A stretch of 57,118 bases of DNA, taken from contig JAERMQ010000016.1 of assembly GCA_016844745.1 (NCBI GenBank), positions 1 to 57,118 of the forward strand, given 5' to 3'. The stretch is from Ignavibacteria bacterium (lineage in GTDB: Bacteria > Bacteroidota > Ignavibacteria > Kapaibacteriales > UBA2268). This document shows, one piece after another, positions 42,501 through 54,500 of the stretch. Under the pieces are notes generated by a model, which saw nothing but the letters and a program-made list of their open reading frames with translations, had not been told where the DNA came from and did no database searches. Position numbers and translations under genes: made by a program. Numbering within the stretch: the stretch's first letter is position 1; the number at the start of each line of letters is the position of its first letter.

Positions 42501-45500
42501 ACAATGATGGATTTCCCGACCTTGCAATAATTGGTTATGATAACACATCGAGCCAACAAAAAACTTATATTTATCCAAACATTCAGGGTAATTTTTCAAA
42601 TCCTATAGAAGTATTCGGACTCTATAACGGTTCTATTGAATGGGGTGATTATGATAATGACGGTGACCTCGATTTATTAGTAACAGGTTATAATCAAAAT
42701 AATTATCCCTATTATTTTACAAAAATTTTCAAGAATACTGAAGGTTCATTTTCAGAAGTAAGTAATACAATTTCAGGTGTAACCTATGGGGCTGCTTCTT
42801 GGGGAGATTTTAATAACGACGGTTTATTGGATGTAATAGTTACTGGTTCAAGTTATATTGAAGGAAATATAGTTAAACTTTATAAGAACATTCAAAATGA
42901 TGGTTTCGATTTCGTTCCTGAAGCACCTTTCCATCTGCAATATTATTCATCGTGCAAATGGGGCGATTTCAATAATGACGGCAAACTCGATGTTGCTGTC
43001 AATGGGAGGGATAATAATTACAATAATCAGGTTTTCTTATATTTAAATAATAATTCCATTACAAATTCCGTTCCGAATACTCCCACAAACTTAAGTGCTT
43101 CGATATCTGGAAATTCTGCAACCTTGACATGGAATACGGCTACTGATAGCCAAACTCCACAGAATGGCTTAAATTACAATGTTTACATTGGCTCTTCCAC
43201 GGGCAGTAATAATTTACTCTCCCCACAATCTAACCTTAGCACAGGATACCGAAGAGTGCCTTCAATAGGTTGCGCCGGAGAATTGAACAGATTCGAAATA
43301 AATTCCCAGCCAAGCGGAGGCATTTATTGGGGGGTTCAGGCAATCGATAATTGTTTTGCAGGTTCGGGTTTTTCTTCTTCTTCATTCAATGTAACATCAC
43401 CCACCGCCAAAACCCTTCCTGCTTCCAATATAGGAATGACAACTGCACAGATGAACGGTATAATCAATCCCGCCGGTACATCAACTACTTATACTTTTGA
43501 ATATGGTAATTCATCTTCTTATACTCAAACTTCAACTCAGGGAGTAGTTGCATCGGGCACAAGCGATATATCTGCTTCGTTTAATCTAACACAATTAGCC
43601 ACACCCGGCAACTATAAATACCGGATAGTTGCATCAAATCAATTTGGAACAAGCTATGCTACTTATGTTTATTTTTCGACGGTTGGTATTTTCAGTGAAC
43701 TTCCATTAACTCTGACAGGTTCTCAGGATTCCAAAAATGCCTGGATTGACTTTAACAACGATGGAGCTTTGGATGGCTTGGTTTCTGGTAATGTGAACAC
43801 ATATCCGTATTATCTTTTCTCATTTTTAACCAATACGAATAATAACTTTGTCGAATCCATTTCATCATATAATTCAAATTATCAAGGCTCATTAGCTCTT
43901 GGCGACTTCAACCGGGATAATTTGCCTGATATATTACTTTCTGGTAGTGATTATAATTACACCTATTCTACTAAGATTTTCCAGAATGCAAGTGGCACTT
44001 ATTCGCAATTTTCGACTTCACTTCCCAATATCGACAATGGCTGGGCTGCATGGGGAGATTTCGACAACGATGGCGACCAGGATGTTGCACTTGCAGGACA
44101 AATTTCGGGTAGCTCCAACATCACACGTGTTTATAGATATGAAGCCGGAGTATATACCGACATGAATCTTGGATTACAAGGTTTGAATAACTCACATGTT
44201 TCCTGGATTGATTATGATAAAGACGGAGATTTGGATTTATTTGTCATGGGTTACGACGGTTCAAATTGTGTTTCAAAATTATATGTTAACAATAATGGTG
44301 TATTTACCGATGCTATGGCAAACATTGCCGGCATGCAGCAGGGTATGTCGGTCTGGGGTGATTTCGACGGGAATGGATTCCCCGATTTATTAATGACGGG
44401 ATATAATTGTTCAACTTATGTAACAAATCTTTATTCGAATGCATCCGGTTCGTTTACACTTATTAATTCCGGGCTGCCGGGTTATCCATATTCAAATATT
44501 TCTTCAGGAGACTTCAATAATGATGGTAAACCCGACATTTTATTAACCGGTTACTATAACAATTCATTTACAAGATTATATACGAACAATGGCAGCGGTT
44601 CATTTACCGAACTTGTTTCAGATATTTCTAATGTATATAACGGTTGCTCATCATTCGGAGATTACGACAAAGATGGTGATTTGGATGTTTTGATTTCAGG
44701 TTATTCGGGAAACACTGCTCTAACAAAGATTTTCAAGAACAATTTGGAAAATAACTCCAATACTAATCCCGGCATACCTGCAAATCTTAATACTACAATA
44801 AGCGGTACGTCTGCTACTCTATCCTGGACGAAACCAACCGATTCACAAACTCTTCAGGATGCTTTGACATTTAATGTTTATGTAGGTAAGACTTCAGGCG
44901 GTACCCAAATTGTATCACCCTTGGCTAACACAGGCTCCGGTTTCAGAAAAATTGCAGCTTACGGTAATGCCGAACAAAGAAACTTCATGTATCTGAATAA
45001 TCTGGGTGAAGGAACCCATTACTGGAGTGTTCAGGCAATAGATAACGGTTATGGATTTTCTGCTTTTGCTGCCGAAGCATCCTTCTCTGTTATTGACGAT
45101 ATGAAACCGAATATATCATACCAACCATTTGCCGGCTCTAGTTCTACCGTTTCGGCAACCATAACGGACGTAGCAATTAACGACGCCAGTGGTATAAATG
45201 TTTCATCGTTTAAGCCGCGCTGCTATTTCAAAAGAACAACGGATGCAAATACTTTTATAGATAATACAAACCAAACCAATGGTTGGAAGTATGTCGAATC
45301 GAGCGGCACTATATCTCCATATATATTCCCGATTGATTTCTCGATGTTATCCGGCAGCATTTCGATTTGTGATGATATTCAATATTTCATAGTAGCTCAG
45401 GATTTAGCAAATATTCCTAACGTTGCAATAAATTCCGGAACTTTCACTTCTCCCCCAACTAATGTAGTATTAACTTCTGCTCAATTCCCGATTACCGGAA

Positions 45501-48500
45501 AAATCAATTCGTTTAATTTTTATACATCTAATAATTTATCATTATTCTATCCAAATGATAATGCTACGGAATCAGGTCGTGGCGCACTTCTTTTCTGGAA
45601 TGCTGCTTCGGATATTACAAATTATCAGGTTCAGCTCGCATCCGACCAAAACTTCGTAAACCTATTAATAGACCAGACAACAAGCAATACTTACATACCG
45701 GGTGGTTCCCTTACTGCTAATACGAATTACTGGTGGAGGGTTCGCGGCTACAATACCACTTGTGACAGAGGTCAATGGGTAAGCCGCACTTTCCAAACCG
45801 GCATAGGGCTTGGTAATAATACCATGCTCTACGGTGACGACCAGGGAATAAATAACTTCCCTATTGGTTTTAGAATAAATTATTGGGGTAACAGCTATAA
45901 TAAATTCGGCGCTTCGACCAATGGCTGGCTTAGTCTTCTTAATACTGCTTCAAGCAATTATTCAAATCCATGCTTGCCTTTCGCATCAGGTAATTCTTAT
46001 GACGGAGCTATCTGCTCTTTCTTCGACGATCTCAGGACTAATCAGGGTTCTCAAAATGGAAAAATCTACTTTGCAACACTTGGAAGCGCACCCAACCGTA
46101 TGCTCGTCGTTCAGTGGAATGATATATTCTTTTATGGCAGCGGATTACCTATGGGTACTTTCGAGACGGTGGTCATGGAATCGACAGGCGATATTAAATT
46201 ACAATATCGTTACCTACGCGACCAATCCAGTTCGCTGGGACAGAGAGCTACGGTAGGTATAGATAAGCCGGGTGCGACGGGATACGTTTCTTACTCCTGC
46301 AACCAAGGCTTATTGCAACAAGGACAAGCAATATTGTTTACTCCGAATAATGATTCTTATATAATGAATTCCAGCGCCACATTCCGCTGGTATGAGCTTA
46401 GCGGACTTTATTCCATTATTTACGACAACGGAGATTGTGCTTCCAATCAGGTTATTTTCGATTGGACTCAGGTTCCCGGCGCTAATGCTTACAAACTCGA
46501 TATTGCCACATCGCCGAACGACGCCAGCGTTACACAAACAATTAATGTCGGCAATGTTACTACTTATTCATTTAATTCAAGCTCTACTCCTGACGGAACT
46601 CATTTATTTGCACGGGTATATGCAAGCCTTAATGATGGAGGAACATGGCAAGTACCTTCCGAATTTACCGACGGTATGACTATAGATATTACTACACCTT
46701 CTACTGGAACCTGTTCATTTGAGTTTATAGGTAATGCTACACTGCAAGCAAGGGCAGTTGGATTCTCCGACAATACCGGAATAACCCGCTACACATACCA
46801 ATTTTCAACAAGTCAATCATTTTCTTCAATAGAATATGAAATAACAACGACTCAAAATCAGGTTAACTGGCAGCCGCCAGCAGGAGTAATATATTTTGCA
46901 CGTGTTCTTGCATCAGACTGCGCTAATAATTCCGGTTCGTTTTCGCCGGTAAGTATTGGTGTTGGCGTACCTCCGCTGCCTCCGGTTTTGCTTAGTCCAT
47001 CGAGTAATACCGGAGCCATTCCTTTGTCAACAACTCTTGTATGGAATCAATCAGCCGGTGCAAATTCTTATAGATTGCAGGTAGCTACTGATTATAATTT
47101 CTCGAATACCTTTGCCAACAATTCGAATATCAGTAATACTTTCTATGATTTAACCGGTATGCAATATAATACTTTGTATTACTGGAGAGTTAATGCAAGT
47201 AATGCAGTTGGAACAAGTGAATGGTCTCAGGTTCGAAATTTCACAACAATCTTACCGGTGCCGACTCTTACATCACCGACATTCAGCGCTCAATGTATCG
47301 AGCCGGCTACTTACCTTTATTGGAGCGCTCCAACCGGTCAACCGGTTAATTATGAATTGCAAATCGCCGATAATGATGCTTTTACAAATCCAATTGTTAA
47401 TGCTCAAAATGTTTATAACACAAGTTATTATACTTATAGTCAACTTGCAAATCATACTACTTACCATTGGAGAGTTAGGGCTAAAAATTCTTATGAAACA
47501 GGTCCCTGGACGAATCCATTTCAATTTACTACAAATGTAGCGCCACCTTTTATAACTCCTCTGGGGAGTACAAATATTTGCAGCCAGGAGAGTCTCGTAC
47601 TATCTGCCGAAGATGGTTATGATACTTATCAATGGAATACCGGAGCTACATCCCGTACTATATCAGTTTCAACTTATGGTGGTTATTCTGTAAGAGGTAC
47701 AAAATACGGCTGTCAGAGCCAATATTCAAATTCAACTTATGTTTCGGTATATCAACCGCCGACTCTATGGGTAAGTACATCTGAACCTGTTTGTCCTAAT
47801 GACCCTGTTACGCTAACTGTTTACTCTGCCTATTCGCAAACCTGGTCGACAGGTGAAACAACACAGTCGATTTTAGTAAATCCTACGGAGACAACATCCT
47901 TTACTGTAATTGCTACCAATCCGGGATGTACAGTTACGCTGCCACACACGGTAACTGTTCGACCTGTTATAGTTCCCGGCACTGTTACGAATATGCTGCC
48001 GATTTCCGGTACTTTGAATTTATCAACACCCATTACCTTTAGCTGGATGCCTGTCTCGAACGTATTGAATTATGATTTATATATCTGGCCCTCATCTCAA
48101 CAAAGACCTTCGGTGGCTGCAATTTCAAATATTGCCGATGTGAACGTTACATATTCGGGGCAGCTTAATTACAGTACGGTTTACAATTGGCAAGTTGTAG
48201 CTAAGCACTATTGCGCCAAAACGGACGGTGTAGTTCAAACTTTCCGAACGAGAGATTTGCCGAACATCGCTCCCGAAAGCGTACAAATACCTTCTACAGT
48301 CGTTGCCGGCCAGCAAATGAATGTATCATGGATTGTTCGCAACACTGGCTCCGGTGGTACTTTAGGACAGCAGTGGACTGATGCGGTTTATCTTTCGACA
48401 GACCAGATATTGGATGGAAATGACCAACAGCTAACAACAATACAAAATATCAGCGCTCTCGGTCCGAATCAATCTTATACTCAAAATCAATCAGTCCAGA

Positions 48501-51500
48501 TTCCTATCCAAACAACCGGTCAATATTATATAATCGTTAAAGCCGATGCATGGAATCAGTTGCGTGAGACTGACGATAGTGATAATAATGCTATCAGCCC
48601 TTCAACGGTTAATGTTACAATACCGCCACTTCCCGATTTGACAGTTCTCTCTGTTGGTGCGCCTACTACCATATTTACAGGACAGCAGGCTAATGTTACT
48701 TACAGGGTGAAAAATCGTGGCAATGCTCCGATTTACAACGGTTGGAGACGCGATGTTATATACATGGATACCGAAGAAGAAATAAGTTCCACTGCAACTC
48801 AATTGGCAAGCAACTGGTATTATGAATCATTCCCTATTAATTACGAACTTACCCGTACAGTTCGTGTTACTATTCCAATATCAACTCCTCAGGGTAACTA
48901 TAATATCTTTGCTGTTACCGATGTATCAAATAATTTATATGAGTCGGCAGAGAATAATAATATGGCTATGACACAATCGCCAATGCAGGTAATTCCTGCA
49001 TATACTCCAGATTTGATAATAACCAACGTTACAGCATCTTCGACTGCATGGTCGGGAGCGCCTATTAATATCGGCTGGAGGGTTACTAATGACGGTATGG
49101 GCGCTCCTTATGAAAATACATGGATTGATAGAGTTTATTTATGTTCTTCTTCCACTTTCGATGCGAATAATATATTCTTACAATCATTTGCATATACAAC
49201 TAACGGAAGCGGGATTACACCTACGGATTACTACAACCGAACCGTTACATTCAATATCCCGAATGGTGTTACCGGTCGGTTCTGGGCATTCGTTAAAACC
49301 GATGCCGATGGAAACGTTACCGAATTGAATAACAACAACAATATGAACACGCCAAGTTCAACTTCATTTAACGTTTATTTATCACCTTATCCCGATTTGT
49401 ATGTAAGGGAAGCAGATGTAAGTTCAGGGACTTATACCGCTGGTGAAAGCAGTGTGACAGTAACCTGGATAGACGGTAATCAGGGTGTAGCCGGAGCAAT
49501 TCCTCCATGGACGGATAGGGTTTATTTATCAATGAGTCCCGAATGGAATTCTACTTATATTACTTCTAATAATAAAAACAATGTAATTGGTTTAGCGCCA
49601 AGCAGTACTTATTCAAATAGATTGGAAGTAGGCTTACCTCCGAACATTCCTGAAGGAATTTACTATTCATACATCCAAACGGATTGCAACAATAATGTAT
49701 ATGAACATAGCGAAGAAAGTAACAATATAACCCGAAGTTCATCGACATTTTTTATAAAGGTCAATCCTCCGCCACCTCATCCGCCTGTTCCGGATTGTGA
49801 CCTGGAATCAATCAATCTTTCCTCGCAACCGGGAATATATTCAGGCGCTCAAATGCCCATTTCCTGGTCAGTCAGGAATAATGGTCCCGGCTCGACTGCA
49901 ACCAACGCCTGGTATGATGTGGTCTATTTATCAACGGACAGAACCCCGGATAATTCCGATTATTTACTTCATAACAGGGTTCACTCCGGAGCATTAGGAA
50001 ATAGTGCATCCTACACAAACAATACAACAGTGACTATTCCAAACGGAATTTCCGGTCAGTACTATATTATTGCCGTCACAAATTATAACGGTTATAATGT
50101 TTGGAACGAATCGACTTTATCGAATAACTCAGCCACATCCTCGGTATCGATAACATTTACTCCTCCACCGGACTTAATCGTTGAAAATTTGGAGGTACCT
50201 GATGTTATCTTAAGCGGAAGAAGAGCAAATATCAACTTCAATATTCGGAATCAAGGCACAGGTACAACCGGAACGGGATGGAGCGATGGTATATTTGTCA
50301 GTACCCGTCCGTATTTCGATTATTATGCTAATAGAATCGGTACGATTAATCATACATCACCGCTTGCTGCTGGTCAAACTTTGCCGGTACAGGCAACGGT
50401 TGATATACCATCGTATTTAAACGGCTTCTATTATATAATTGTTTATGCCGATATTCAAAATGGGCTCTTCGAGCATACGAACGAAACCAACAATTATAGC
50501 CTGACTTTCACCGATATTCAAACTCCTGCGCCATCGAACCTTGTCGTATCGCAATTATTAATGCCGAATACAGCAATATTGGGCGATAATTCTTCATTAA
50601 GTTTCACAGTACAAAATCTCGGTTCGAATAATGCTGTAGGATATATTCGCGATGCTCTATATTTATCATCCGATAGAACCTTCGACGGCGCTGTTGACAA
50701 AATGTTCGGAATGCTCGACCATTACGTCAATCTCGCACCTTCGCAGTCAGTATCATTTGCACTAAATAATATCGTTAAGGACTATAATCCCGGTAATTAT
50801 TACGGTATCGGACGCACCAATATTCGCAATACCGTAAATGAAACTACACTCGATGATAATACAACCATTACAACTTCTACGATGGAAGTGACCATCAGGA
50901 ATCTTGAAATAGATATTCCTACCCAAACGGCTTTGAATCACGGCAATCTCGTTTATTACAGATTGAATATGCCTGCAGATAATGATTTAATTATTGAACT
51001 GACGAGTAATAAAGCAGTCCAAAGCGGTATTAACGAAGTATTTGTAGCTTACGGAAGAGTTCCCACGCCTAACGATTATGACTTCAAGCATCGCAATCCG
51101 GCTGATGTTAACCAGAAATTATTGATTCCTACAACCCAATCAGGAGCATACTACATTTTATTGCGGACGCAAACATATTTCACTAATCAGACAGTTACTA
51201 TTTTAGCACGCTCTTTGCCATTTTCAATTGTTGGTATTTCTCCTGGTGTTGTAGGTAACGGACGCGTAACTACAACAGTACTTGGTGCCGGGTTCCGCTC
51301 TACAACGCAAATGATGTTACGGAAACCGGGAACAACCGAAATATGGGCAAAAGGAACAATTGTCGATTTCATCAGCAGCATGGAATTAAAAGTTCGCTGG
51401 TGGCTCGATACAGTTGACCTTGGCTATTATGACCTCCTTGCCCGCAATCCCGGACAGAATGATGTAACGCTTAATAACGGATTAAAAGTAGAAACGGAAA

Positions 51501-54500
51501 TTCCGGGAGAGCTGGGAGTATCACTTATTCAACCCGGTTCTATTCGTGTGGGGACTCGTGCATCTTACTTCTTCCGGTATGAAAATATTTCCAATGTCGA
51601 TATTCCGATCGTTGAATCCGATATCGTTATACTTGATAATTTCAATTTAGCTTCATTGGAAATATCCTCGAATTGTAAGCTTCTTAGCGACCTGACCGGG
51701 CAAATCGGACAATTCATTCAGGACAGCAGTACTCGAGCTATGAATTACATAACAAGACTCGGTTACAAAGTAATACCGGTATATTTGCGAAACCTTGCTC
51801 CTGGCGAGACTTTTGCCGTAAATGCAGTATTTTCCGGTTTCAATCAGGCAGGCAGATTCCCGATTGAAGTACGCGCTCGTGGATATTCTTCGGATAAATT
51901 CGTTATTAAGAAAATCCTCGAATTCGAAAATATGCGCCAGGCAATGCTGCTCGACCCGCCACAATGGATGATTGATATTGGATTAGTGGATTTGGCGCTC
52001 GATAAAAATCGCTTCAACGATTCAATGGTCTATGCCTATGCAAGGATGGGAATATTCTCTCATGAAGATACTACAGATTATAAATATCTGAGGGATTACA
52101 TCTTCTATGTAGCCGATTATTTCTTTAATCATTCCGAAGTTACCTTATCGAATCTAACAACTTCTGACCAGCAGCAATCCTTTTCAACTCCGATTCGGGG
52201 CGGTCGGGGAAGTGTTAGCACCAAATCGGATAAAAATCAACATCCTCAGATTCAGGGAGTATCGGATGTTCTATGCACAATATTCGATATTCTCAACAGA
52301 AGTGCTGGAGCAGCAAGCTGTGTATCCGGAATTATAGGGTGTGCAAGCTCGATTGGTTATGCAATCGGTGTAAGCGCTGTTACTCTCGGATGGGGTGCTA
52401 TTTTTGCCGGAGCATGGGCAGGATACAATTGCTATTCTGCAATAACCGGATGTAATGAGTTTCTGAATAACGAGTTCGAGAAATACTATGGAGTCAATCA
52501 GGGAGGAGGTCAGGGCTCCGGAGACCCGAACTATAATCCGGCTGGAGTTCAGGCAGGCGATTTGGCTAATTTCGTTGATTTCAAAGTAAGTGGACAAAAA
52601 AGAGTTGACCTTGGAAACGGAAAATTCGAAATGGTTACCGAAGAAATCGAGGAAATTAAAAAAGGTGGTCCAAAATATACCAAGATTCAAACAAAAGGAG
52701 CCAATCCTCGCAAATACGTAAAACCAAAACTCGACAAAGATATTATAATTACACTTGCTACCTGGCTATCGAATGCCGGTAAAGCGGTATTCTGCGATGA
52801 TGACGGTAATGTTATTGAGACACCTGTTGTGGCTTCACGGGACCCCAACGATATTATAGGACCGCAGGGCTATGGTCAGCAGAAATTTGTTGCAGTCAAC
52901 AGTACACTGCCATATATGATTCGTTTCGAAAATGACCCGCATTTTGCTACTGCTCCGGCTCAACGAGTAACCGTCCGTCAAACTCTCAACCCGAATGTTG
53001 ACCCGCGTACATTTAAGTTGAAGGATTTCGGATTTAATAAATGGTCGTTCCAGGTTCCAACCAATACTTCTGCTTATTTCAATGTTCTCGATTTACCGGA
53101 TTCTTTGGGTTATGACGTTGAAATCACAGCAGGATTAGATGCTTTAAATAATCAGATTTTCTGGGTATTCCAGACAATCGACCCCGAAACCGGTATGGCG
53201 CCTTCCAATCCTAATGCCGGATTCCTGCCGGTTGACGATTCGACAGGCAAGGGTGAAGGATTCTGCAATTATACTATTGTACCGAAATCTACATGCCAAA
53301 CCGGCGATGTAATTAACGCGAAGGCTACTATTGTATTCGATATTAATGATGAAATTCCTACTCCTGAAATATTCAATACGGTCGATGCGCAACCTCCTAC
53401 GAGTAATTTAACTATTGATGAAATCAATATCCAAGATTCAACAATTGCTATAACGGTAAATGCATTCGACGACCTTAACGGCTCAGGATTAAGGGAATAT
53501 AACCTCTTCGTTTCGCTCGATAATACCGACTTTGTTAACGTTGGTACATATAATTCCTCAACTATTCATTTACCTGTCTTTGCGGGCAAATCATATAAGT
53601 ACTTTACGATTGCAAAGGATAGCGTAAATAATACCGAAGCGATGAAATCCGTTGCCGATGCAACGATTTCAATGCCTCCACCTCCACCTGTTTTAGTCGA
53701 ACCGGTGAATAACGCTACGGATGTTTATACAATGCCGACTCTCACCTGGACTGAATCTTACGGAGCTACTAATTATCACCTCCAGATTGCTGAGTCAAAT
53801 AGCTTCACCAATCCCGTTACTGATATAAGTACATTGACCTCCGCTCCTTACACACCGACATTAAGCCCGAATATGACTTATTACTGGCGAGTTTCGGCAA
53901 TCAATGAAGCCGGCGAAAGCAATTGGTCTGAGGTTTGGCGCTTTTCTACCGTGGGCGGTAATTTCACTATTGAAACCGGCAACATATCGAATACATTCCT
54001 TTGCGTGGAGCATACCGTTAATGTGACTTATACTGTTAATACTGATTTCAATTCAAGCAATACTTTCATAGCCCAGCTTTCCGATGCATCCGGTTCATTC
54101 GGTTCACCGGTTGATGTTGGACGAGTTGCTCAAGCCGGTTCGGGATTCATTACAGTAACAATTCCCGGCAGTACTCCCAATGGAAACGGTTACCGGATAA
54201 GAATAGTCAGTACAAGCCCGATTGTTACCGGAACGACAAGCAGCTCCGTTCTTACAATTCAACAACCATTACTCCAGACCGGTTCAATATCGAGCAGTAC
54301 TTTCCTACGTGGTGCGACAGTACTTGTACCGTTTATTGCTACATGCTTCAATGCAGGGAATCAATTTATTGCCCAGCTATCGAATTCCACCGGATTATTT
54401 ACCAATCCCTATACAATCGGCTCGCAATACGGCACAACTTCACATACGATTACTGCTACCCTGCCAACAGACGTTCCGATTGGCAGCCATTACAGAATAC

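Noticed and set aside
52271..52690. 139-codon open frame antisense to the giant gene
   Set aside because: Shadow of the coding strand; codon pattern and domains support only the plus strand.
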